This document shows, piece after piece, positions 1 through 5,037 of a DNA stretch of 6,547 bases; positions within the stretch are counted from its first letter, which is position 1; every line of letters starts with the position of its first letter. The translations under genes and the position numbers were made by a program. The stretch covers positions 1-6,547 of the forward strand of contig JBIKKP010000053.1 in assembly GCA_044360285.1 (NCBI GenBank), written 5' to 3'. The notes beneath the pieces were generated by a model. It saw only the letters and a list, made by a program, of their open reading frames with translations, ran no database searches and was not told the DNA's origin. Source of the DNA: UBA2645 sp044360285. GTDB taxonomy: Bacteria; Pseudomonadota; Alphaproteobacteria; Rickettsiales; UBA1997.

Positions 1-487
1 CGTGATAACCTTTGGCGTAATCTTTGTAATCTTCGTTGTGGCTTTGTTCGTGATCCATCAAATTTTTTTCATCAGGAATATGCTGAATTACTTTGCCGCC
101 ATGCAGCACATTTAGCAGCTGCATGCCGTTGCAAATTCCAAGAAAAGGCAAATTGGTTTTTACTGCCTTACTGCCCAATTCATATTCAAAATTTTCGCGT
201 ACATCGTTGAGTTTTACGGTTGGATGAATTTCGCTTTCGCCATAACGTTTTGGATGAATATCGAAATATCCGCCAACCACCACAAGTCCATCAAGCGTTG
301 CTAGATATGACTCGATGAGTTCATAATCGTAAGTTAAAATAATCGCCGCACCGCCAGCTTTATTGACCATTTCAACATAATTTGCGCGCAAAGCATAGTA
401 ATTGCGCGATGAATATCCATTTGGGCAGCCTTCTTTAAAATCGGGAACGATGCCAATTAAGGGACGAGCAGATTTAATGTTAATCAT
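1..487 (-). CDS. Class I glutamine amidotransferase-like gamma-glutamyl hydrolase (peptidase C26 / PuuD-like), partial at C-terminus
   Basis: The first 162 residues can be read; the rest lies beyond the left edge. Conserved marks of the C26/PuuD family are visible: VVVGGYFDIHPKRYGE at residues 69-84, like the family's GG-x-D-x-x-P-x-x-YG, and the nucleophile elbow LGICNGMQLLNV at 116-127, with Cys119 as likely catalytic nucleophile, followed by HGGKVIQH. The catalytic His and Glu lie in the missing part. Family members hydrolyse gamma-glutamyl amide bonds in the cytoplasm (E. coli PuuD cleaves gamma-glutamyl-GABA); the substrate here is unknown. The ATG at 487 is the only sensible start, because an in-frame TAA lies two codons upstream. 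It overlaps the 3' end of gshA by 8 bp and has no strong Shine-Dalgarno sequence, so translation is probably coupled to gshA. The neighbours gshA and ggt suggest a role in gamma-glutamyl or glutathione turnover (inference). Confidence 0.85.
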   Translation of the reverse strand, partial: MINIKSARPLIGIVPDFKEGCPNGYSSRNYYALRANYVEMVNKAGGAAIILTYDYELIESYLATLDGLVVVGGYFDIHPKRYGESEIHPTVKLNDVRENFEYELGSKAVKTNLPFLGICNGMQLLNVLHGGKVIQHIPDEKNLMDHEQSHNEDYKDYAKGYH

Positions 488-1715
488 TTTTTAATTGCTG
501 ATTTTCAATTGCGGCGGCCAAAGCGGCAAGCCTTGAAATTATTGAATAAACGGGCGCGAGGTGATTCTTTTTAAGGCCAAGTTGCAGCTGATTTTGTTCT
601 AAATTTTGCAGGTCAAAAAATTCTGCGCCTGTTGCATTTAAACTGATTTTTTCATCGCGCTCATTATTGGCGCGAAACAGGTTTCCAACTATTTCACCGT
701 TGATTAGATAAATCATTGGTTCGGCAATTTTTCCATCAATTCGATCAATAGTTTTAATGCCTTCTTGAATCATCACGCGCGTATTTTGCACCGAGCCTTT
801 GAGCATGTGCATTTTGTTGCGCTCTTTTTTGTTTATTTCCAAAACTTCTTGCCCGCTAAAAACCGGCCAAACCCCGATTCCGTAGGTTCCGCTGTCGGCT
901 TTGATGTAGCAGTATGGCTCATCATCAATACCAAATTCGGCATATTTTTTGCGCAGCTGGGCAAGGATTTCCTCAACATGTTTTGCTAAACAATCAAGGC
1001 CAACGCGCTCTTTAAAATCAACCTTGTCGCAGGTTTTGTGAAAAGATGAAATCAGCCAAGGATCGATTTCCAAAATTGCCGCTAATTCTTTGGCAAGTTC
1101 GTTATAAATTGTGAAATGCGTCGATTTTTTGCGTGCGTGCCAGCCCAAGAGCGGCGAGGGCTCAATTGGTGTTTCGCAATCAACAAAAAGCTCCGGAATT
1201 CCGTTGCTTAAGTCATTATTGAGGATGGCAACATCAGCAACAAATCCCGATTTTGTGGAAATTTTTCCGTCAATTTTTTGAAGCGCGTGAAGCTCCAAGA
1301 AGCGCCCGTTTTCTAGGTCTATCGCCATTTTATCTTCCACTTCCGTAAGCAGCGTTCCAACAAAAACTTCGCGCGTTGCAGCAATAATTTCGGCAAGTCT
1401 TCGCACATTTTCGAGATAGCGCAAATTGCGCGTGTGGCTCTCGGCAATTATGATAATTTTTTTGGCGCTTGGAAAATTTTTGTTAAAAAATTCATCAGCA
1501 ATTTTTTGCGCCTCAATTTGTGAAGCGTCGCTCAAATTATTAAAACCTGCTGGATAGCAGTTGGTGTCAACAGGCGCAATCTTCACACCGCTGTGACGCA
1601 GATCGATGGAATTGTAAAAAAGCGGAGGGTTTTGCGAAAATTTTTGCGCAAAAAACTCCTCAATTTTTGAAGATTTTTCAGCAATTTTTTGCGCAAGAAT
1701 TTCGAGGATTTTCAT
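480..1715 (-). CDS. gshA: Glutamate-cysteine ligase, PF08886 / TIGR02049 type
   Basis: Complete, 411 residues, close to the usual length of this uncommon GshA family, first shown in Acidithiobacillus (Thiobacillus) ferrooxidans and unrelated in sequence to E. coli GshA. The enzyme joins glutamate and cysteine using ATP to give gamma-glutamylcysteine, the first step of glutathione synthesis, in the cytoplasm. Recognition rests on LRHSGVKIAPVDTNCYPAGF (39-58), AESHTRN (91-97), the glycine-rich YIKADSGTYGIGVWPV (270-285), which resembles an ATP-grasp nucleotide-binding strand and loop, MIQEGI (315-320), and AEPMIYLINGEIVGNLFRAN (331-350). The second enzyme, glutathione synthetase (gshB), is not in the window. 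The start ATG overlaps the stop of the NDUFS4-like gene by one base (TAATG), and no good Shine-Dalgarno sequence precedes it, so coupling is likely. The 3' end overlaps the C26 hydrolase by 8 bp. Family assignment is from remembered motifs; no search was run. Confidence 0.88.
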   Translation of the reverse strand: MKILEILAQKIAEKSSKIEEFFAQKFSQNPPLFYNSIDLRHSGVKIAPVDTNCYPAGFNNLSDASQIEAQKIADEFFNKNFPSAKKIIIIAESHTRNLRYLENVRRLAEIIAATREVFVGTLLTEVEDKMAIDLENGRFLELHALQKIDGKISTKSGFVADVAILNNDLSNGIPELFVDCETPIEPSPLLGWHARKKSTHFTIYNELAKELAAILEIDPWLISSFHKTCDKVDFKERVGLDCLAKHVEEILAQLRKKYAEFGIDDEPYCYIKADSGTYGIGVWPVFSGQEVLEINKKERNKMHMLKGSVQNTRVMIQEGIKTIDRIDGKIAEPMIYLINGEIVGNLFRANNERDEKISLNATGAEFFDLQNLEQNQLQLGLKKNHLAPVYSIISRLAALAAAIENQQLKND

Positions 1716-1999
1716 TAATTGGTAAAGTTCGCCGCGTAAGATTTTTTCTTCACGCTGCTGATTTTTGGCTCAGAAATTTCGTAAGAAAAATTTTGCGATT
1801 TGGCGAATTGTTCCGCTTCTTCTTTAGTTGCAAAAGCCCAGCCTAGTTGGCTTGAGGTGTTATTCGCTGAAACCCATCCCATCACATTATTTTGCGTGCG
1901 AATGTTAGTTTCTTGAATTGGTTCCATCAGCCATTTTTTGGTATTTTGTTTACCAGATTGCATCGCTGATTTCGTTGGTTTGTGGATGAGGAATTTCAT
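1715..1999 (-). CDS. NDUFS4-like complex I accessory subunit (ETC complex I subunit, PF04800)
   Basis: Complete, 94 residues. It matches the short alphaproteobacterial homologues of mitochondrial NDUFS4 (18-kDa subunit), which sit on the matrix/cytoplasmic arm of NADH:ubiquinone oxidoreductase. The signature is KKWLMEP (21-27), then NNVMGWVSANNTSSQLGWAF (37-56) and TKEEAEQFAKSQNFSYEI (58-75): the MGW-(x)n-F-x-(T/S)KEEA-x-x-(F/Y)A pattern of the family. There is no signal peptide or membrane segment, as expected. Bacterial members help assemble or stabilise complex I; the catalytic nuo genes are not in this window. The start is 12 bp downstream of the 74-residue CaaX gene, behind an A-rich stretch with only a weak ribosome binding site. 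The stop shares one base with the gshA start. Its place among gamma-glutamyl genes has no obvious functional reason. This family is one of the better arguments for an alphaproteobacterial host genome. Confidence 0.85.
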   Translation of the reverse strand: MKFLIHKPTKSAMQSGKQNTKKWLMEPIQETNIRTQNNVMGWVSANNTSSQLGWAFATKEEAEQFAKSQNFSYEISEPKISSVKKKSYAANFTN

Positions 2000-2010
2000 A
2001 TTTTAGTTTT

Positions 2011-2038
2011 TTTAAGAAATTACGCAGCATTTATCTTT
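2011..2038. repeat. Direct repeat at the 3' end of the 74-residue gene (copy 1)
   Basis: Matches 2405-2432 at 24 of 28 aligned bases without gaps. It covers the stop codon, the CCVIS codons and a few bases on either side. Synonymous changes between the copies (for example in the Cys codons) show shared descent rather than a very recent copy. Confidence 0.8.
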
Positions 2039-2236
2039 TTGTGCCTTTGCCGCCGCCTCTGCTGCTTGTGGGATTGTTGATTCTGAAGGAGCTTCTTTTA
2101 GCAGAGGCTCTTTAAGAGGGAGGGCCGCTTCCTCCGCTTCTTTTTTTCTGTCTCGTTCTGCCGCAGCTTTAAAATCTGCTATTCTTTTTTGGTGCTCTTC
2201 ATTAATTTTGAGCCACGGTTTAGATGGGTCGAACAT
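2012..2236 (-). CDS. Small charged helical protein with C-terminal CaaX-type tail CCVIS
   Basis: Complete, 74 residues; no known family recognised. The start MFDPSKPWLKI is followed by a highly charged, alanine-rich stretch (about 13-39, EEHQKRIADFKAAAERDRKK) likely to be a single long helix or coiled coil. Then come PLKEPLLKEAP, an alanine-rich helix (57-66) and the tail KDKCCVIS. The last four residues, CVIS, fit a C-a-a-X box with X = Ser (farnesyltransferase type). Cys70 just before it resembles the palmitoylated Cys of yeast Ras2 (CCIIS), and Lys67/Lys69 give basic charge. There is no signal peptide. A good Shine-Dalgarno (AGGAG) lies 6 nt upstream, inside a decayed copy of the ggt 3' end, supporting real expression. 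The tail and the DNA around the stop match the 252-residue protein upstream, so the two are probably paralogues. A host-lipidated effector is a plausible role but is inference. Confidence 0.72.
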   Translation of the reverse strand: MFDPSKPWLKINEEHQKRIADFKAAAERDRKKEAEEAALPLKEPLLKEAPSESTIPQAAEAAAKAQKDKCCVIS

Positions 2237-2237
2237 T

Positions 2238-2375
2238 TTACTCTCCTAATGCAATGCCCTCGCGGCGTGGGTTTGAGCCGTTGAGGATTTTTTGTTTTTG
2301 ATGGTGATTGCTTTAGTGTGGCTAAAGCTAAAGTTTGTTGCCAAACTCTAAAAATTTCTGCAAAAGCTGATTTGC
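2238..2375 (-). pseudogene. Decayed duplicate of the ggt 3' end
   Basis: This stretch between the two CaaX genes is a copy of the end of ggt (3168 to about 3300). Positions 2241-2290 match 3171-3220 at 44 of 50 bases. After a one-base gap, 18 more bases are identical (2291-2308 against 3222-3239). In the right frames the minus strand still reads ITIKN and then ILNGSNPRREGIALGE-stop, against ITIKN and ILGGSDPRREGIALGE in ggt. A single-base deletion in the A-run near 2290 separates the two parts. Farther upstream the likeness fades (a LQEM-HATK-like stretch near 2340-2375), so the outer boundary is approximate. It codes for nothing useful, but its last bases supply the Shine-Dalgarno of the 74-residue gene. 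Confidence 0.85.
2241..2247 (-). promoter_or_regulatory. Shine-Dalgarno of the 74-residue CaaX gene, inside the ggt remnant
   Basis: The minus strand reads AGGAGAG, with six bases between AGGAG and the ATG at 2236. The site corresponds to the Leu-Gly-Glu codons at the end of the ggt remnant, at the same relative place as the site serving the 252-residue gene after intact ggt. It fixes the start of the small gene. Confidence 0.75.
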
Positions 2376-2404
2376 GACAGTTCCATAAAATTACTTACGA
2401 AATC

Positions 2405-2432
2405 TTTAAGAAATCACGCAACAAGTATCTTT
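2405..2432. repeat. Direct repeat at the 3' end of the 252-residue gene (copy 2)
   Basis: Partner of 2011-2038. Together with the repeated ggt 3' ends (3168-3239 and 2238-2308) it brackets the two CaaX genes at both ends, as expected if a unit running from the ggt terminus through the CaaX gene was duplicated in tandem. Confidence 0.8.
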
Positions 2433-3164
2433 CTTTGGAGCTCTTAAGGTTTGGGCAGAGCGGATTTGTGGTTCTTGGTTTGTTGGGTTGTGTTCGTTAG
2501 AAAGAAGTGGCGAAGTGAGGTCGTTTTCGCCCGCAGTCGCTTCTGCTGTGGGCGCAGCAGGCACTTCCGTTGTCGAAGTTAAAACAGGCGATCTGGCTGG
2601 TGGGGGAGGTGGAGGACCTTCTATAACGTCAATTAATTCTCCCCTTTCGTTTCTTGCAAAACTAACCTCGCCTAATCTTGGGCGAGGGCCACGAGGAATT
2701 TCTGGCGCCTGGGCCATTGCTACTTCACCTCGAGTATATCTTCCTCGAGTATATCTTTGTTCTACTTTATTTGCTGCCGGGTCCTCATCCTCAAGATCTA
2801 AAATATGAACTCTCCATTCTAATCCTGTTTCTACTGCTCTTCCTGTTTCTACTGCTCTTCCTGTTGATTTAGATAAAAAAGGCTTTGGTTCTTCGGCTTC
2901 ACTAAGACGCATCAGAAAATCAACCTGATCCTCTCTGCCAAAAATTCGCGCTGCACTAGTCAATGGTTGGTTCGTAAAAAAATTAGCGCGATATTCTGCG
3001 CCATTTACAGAAAATGGACGATGCATGTCGATAAGCATTTTAGGCGATAAATTATTTTTTTTCATCATGCTGTCGAGTTCACCTATTGTTTTGGTGGCGC
3101 AGTATTCGAGTAAAATCTCGGTGTCGTGGCAATTTAGATGACGTGTAATATATGGTCGCCTCAT
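2406..3164 (-). CDS. Candidate effector: ankyrin-like segment, disordered proline-rich region and C-terminal CaaX tail CCVIS
   Basis: Complete, 252 residues; no full-length family recognised. Residues 1-95 look globular, with predicted helices. Residues 66-87 (QPLTSAARIFGREDQVDFLM and on) resemble one ankyrin repeat (TPLHxAAxxGxxxxVxxLL). From about 95 on, the protein is probably disordered: it holds two GRAVET units (102-113), an acidic patch LDLEDED, two RYTRG units (137-146), six prolines (184-189) and a Thr/Pro/Glu/Ala-rich stretch (190-240). The tail is KKDTCCVIS, a C-a-a-X box (CVIS, farnesyl type) with a second Cys in front and basic residues nearby, as in yeast Ras2. There is no signal peptide or membrane segment. 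The start is 3 bp after the ggt stop, behind a strong Shine-Dalgarno inside ggt, so it is co-translated with ggt. Ankyrin repeats with a CaaX box are known in Legionella AnkB, which host enzymes farnesylate. A similar role here is inference. Confidence 0.78.
   Translation of the reverse strand: MRRPYITRHLNCHDTEILLEYCATKTIGELDSMMKKNNLSPKMLIDMHRPFSVNGAEYRANFFTNQPLTSAARIFGREDQVDFLMRLSEAEEPKPFLSKSTGRAVETGRAVETGLEWRVHILDLEDEDPAANKVEQRYTRGRYTRGEVAMAQAPEIPRGPRPRLGEVSFARNERGELIDVIEGPPPPPPARSPVLTSTTEVPAAPTAEATAGENDLTSPLLSNEHNPTNQEPQIRSAQTLRAPKKDTCCVIS
2728..2757. repeat. Tandem repeat, 15 bp x 2, encoding RYTRG twice
   Basis: The unit CCTCGAGTATATCTT (plus strand) occurs at 2728-2742 and 2743-2757 with no differences. 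It is in frame in the 252-residue CaaX gene and adds one RYTRG unit. Perfect identity suggests a recent slippage event. Confidence 0.92.
2824..2865. repeat. Tandem repeat, 18 bp x 2.3, encoding GRAVET twice
   Basis: The unit CCTGTTTCTACTGCTCTT (plus strand) occurs at 2824-2841 and 2842-2859, followed by a six-base partial copy to 2865. Both full copies are identical and in frame in the 252-residue CaaX gene. Like the 15-bp repeat 66 bp away, it marks a length-variable linker between the N-terminal region and the tail. Confidence 0.92.
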
Positions 3165-3167
3165 TAC

Positions 3168-4934
3168 TTACTCCCCTAATGCAATGCCCTCGCGTCTTGG
3201 GTCTGAGCCGCCGAGGATTTGTTTGTTTTTGATGGTGATGGCGTTAATGCCGCTGGTTATTGGCACGATCTTGGTTGCGTGGCCCATTTCTTGCAGCGAG
3301 CTTTTAAGCTTAGTGATATCTTGTTCTTCTTCGAGCTCAAGGACGTCATTAAGCACAACGAAAGAAGGAAGTGAAATCGCCTCTTGAACATCAAGGCCAA
3401 AATCAAGGTGATTTACGATTGCTTTAGTGACAGATTGAATGATGCGAGGACCCCCAGGTGATCCAACAATCATAATCAAATTTCCTTTCAAATCAAAAAC
3501 GAAACTAGGTGACATTGAGCTGCGCGGGCGCTTGTTTGGCGCCAAAGCGTTGGCAACTTTTTTGCCGTTTTTTTCTGGCATAAAAGAGAAGTCGGTGAGT
3601 TGGTTATTGAGCAAAAATCCATCAACAGAAATTGCTGAACCAAAAAAGTATTCAATTGATGAAGTCATTGAAACCGCGTTGCCATCTGCATCCAAAACCG
3701 ACATGTGAGTTGTTGATGGAAGTTCGGCGGCGTCGTTATTAAGCACAAAATCAGCTTTAATTTTTTGGAAATTTCCTGGCTCAACTTTGGTCATTGCTTT
3801 ATCGTTTGATATTAGAGCGGCGCGGCTTTTCAGGTAATTTTTGTCAAGCAATTTTGCCACAGGAACATTGGCAACATCACCAACATATTCACCGCGATCA
3901 GCATAAGCCAAACGTGTTGCTTCTGAAATTAAGTGAATTGCTTGCGGTGAATTTGGCTGAAGTTTTGCCAAATCGAAATTTTCCAAAATGCCCAGAATTT
4001 GCAGCAAAGTGACGCCGCCAGCGGGAAGTGGCATTGAGCAAATTTTATATTTTTGGCGATATTTTGTGCAGATCAAATCGCCGCTGCGAATGCGATAATT
4101 TTTCAAATCAGCAAGTGACAAATAGCCGGGATTGATCGGCGATTTTTGCACAGCATCAACCATATCTTGCGCAATTTTTCCTTCGTAGAACGGCTTAGTT
4201 CCTTGGCGCGCAAGCTTTTCAAGAGTTGCAGCCAATTTGTGGTTAGTGATTTTTTCACCTTTTTCGTAAGGCTTGCCGCCGGCTTTAAGATAGATTTCGG
4301 CAGTTTCGCCAAAATCTTTTAGGTAAGAGATTTGCTTGGACAAAGAATGGAAGCGTTCGCTGGCAATAAATCCTTGATTTGCCGTGCGAATTGCTGGTTT
4401 GAAGAGTTCTGCCCAAGGCAATTTTCCATGTTTGTTGTGAGCGGTGCGCATAGCGCGAAGAAGGCCTGGCGTTCCAACTGAAAGTCCGCCACGAACAGCG
4501 TCGGCGAATTTTTTTGGTTGGCCGTTTTGATCCAAGAAGATTTTATCGTGAGCCTTAGATGGAGCGGTTTCGCGGCCATCGAAATAAACTGTTTGGTTGG
4601 TTGCTTTGTCGTAATAAAGCAAAAATCCGCCGCCGCCAATTCCTGAGGAATGTGGTTCAACAACAGTTAGAACCAATTGTGCAGCGATTGCCGCGTCAAC
4701 TGCGTTTCCGCCTTTCGCCATAATTTCAGCGCCGGCTTTGCTCGATTCTTCGCTTGCTGAAGAGATCATGAATTTTTTTGCTGGTACAGATTTTAAATCG
4801 CGAAATCCAGAATTTGGTTCGCCAACCCAAGCGTCATTAGCGCTGAAATTCAGGCTTTGGAATGCTTTCTGCGCGCAAGAAAAATTCAGTGCCAAAAGAA
4901 AAACGAGGGCAAGTTTAGTGAGATTTTTGTGCAT
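3168..4934 (-). CDS. ggt: Gamma-glutamyltranspeptidase (glutathione hydrolase) precursor
   Basis: Complete, 588 residues, normal length. It is exported: basic start MHKNLTK, hydrophobic core LALVFLLALNF and a probable cleavage after Ala21. The precursor cuts itself before Thr408 (TTHMSVLDADGNAV) to form large and small subunits; that Thr is the N-terminal nucleophile. Other family landmarks: GGNAVDAAIA (75-84), PHSSGIGGGGF (94-104), DGRETAP (119-125; its Arg binds the substrate carboxylate), LLNNQLTDFS (441-450, Gln445 and Asp448), KRPRSSMSP (468-476) and the oxyanion-hole GSPGG (491-495). Glu428 stands where E. coli GGT has Asn411; Glu is also usual in Bacillus-type GGTs. The lid loop before the KRP motif is short. 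The enzyme removes the gamma-glutamyl group from glutathione and related compounds in the periplasm, freeing Cys-Gly. It lies 95 bp after ccmF with a weak ribosome binding site, and its last codons hold the Shine-Dalgarno of the next gene. All active-site residues checked are present, so it is probably functional. Confidence 0.96.
   Translation of the reverse strand: MHKNLTKLALVFLLALNFSCAQKAFQSLNFSANDAWVGEPNSGFRDLKSVPAKKFMISSASEESSKAGAEIMAKGGNAVDAAIAAQLVLTVVEPHSSGIGGGGFLLYYDKATNQTVYFDGRETAPSKAHDKIFLDQNGQPKKFADAVRGGLSVGTPGLLRAMRTAHNKHGKLPWAELFKPAIRTANQGFIASERFHSLSKQISYLKDFGETAEIYLKAGGKPYEKGEKITNHKLAATLEKLARQGTKPFYEGKIAQDMVDAVQKSPINPGYLSLADLKNYRIRSGDLICTKYRQKYKICSMPLPAGGVTLLQILGILENFDLAKLQPNSPQAIHLISEATRLAYADRGEYVGDVANVPVAKLLDKNYLKSRAALISNDKAMTKVEPGNFQKIKADFVLNNDAAELPSTTHMSVLDADGNAVSMTSSIEYFFGSAISVDGFLLNNQLTDFSFMPEKNGKKVANALAPNKRPRSSMSPSFVFDLKGNLIMIVGSPGGPRIIQSVTKAIVNHLDFGLDVQEAISLPSFVVLNDVLELEEEQDITKLKSSLQEMGHATKIVPITSGINAITIKNKQILGGSDPRREGIALGE
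3171..3177 (-). promoter_or_regulatory. Shine-Dalgarno of the 252-residue CaaX gene, inside the ggt 3' end
   Basis: The minus strand reads AGGGGAG six bases before the ATG at 3164. It overlaps the last Leu-Gly-Glu codons of ggt, so ribosomes ending ggt can restart on the CaaX gene. The equivalent site in the ggt remnant serves the 74-residue gene. Confidence 0.75.
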
Positions 4935-5010
4935 TTTTTCTAAAGTTAGTCTTCATCCTTGGCGCGTGAGCATTGAGGATCTCGTGCGTTGTATCGCTGA
5001 ACAAAGCAAG

Positions 5011-5037
5011 ATTCTCGAAGCTTTCAGCTTCAAGAAT
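5011..5037 (-). terminator. Hairpin at the ccmF stop codon, possible terminator
   Basis: A 12-bp stem with a three-base loop (GAA on the minus strand) and only one G-T wobble: ATTCTTGAAGCT pairs with AGCTTCGAGAAT. The ccmF stop codon lies inside the first arm. On the minus strand the sequence after the stem is only moderately T-rich (CTTGCTTTGTTC). It could be a weak intrinsic terminator, an mRNA 3'-end stabiliser or part of a dispersed palindromic repeat. The rest of the gap up to ggt (4935-5010) shows no convincing promoter. Confidence 0.45.

Noticed and set aside
2237..2405. An insertion sequence or attachment site between the two CaaX genes.
   Set aside because: No terminal inverted repeats, target duplication or transposase remnant; most of the stretch is explained as a decayed copy of the ggt 3' end.
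2488..2872. Plus-strand reading frames of 106 and 64 codons opposite the 252-residue gene, one with a leucine/phenylalanine-rich end that looks like a membrane helix.
   Set aside because: They are antisense to the proline-rich and repeat region. The apparent hydrophobic run is the other-strand reading of the GRAVET repeats.
4872..4934. Lipoprotein signal (lipobox) at Cys20 of GGT.
   Set aside because: The residues before Cys are N-F-S and do not fit the L-(A/S/T)-(G/A/S)-C rule; ordinary signal peptidase cleavage after Ala21 fits better.
4915..4956. A 13-codon reading frame on the minus strand that starts before ggt and overlaps its start.
   Set aside because: The AAGG next to its ATG has no spacing to act as a Shine-Dalgarno, and the peptide shows no leader-like feature. 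Probably chance.
4938..5010. A sigma-70 type promoter upstream of ggt.
   Set aside because: No pair of -35 and -10 boxes with suitable spacing could be defended by eye.
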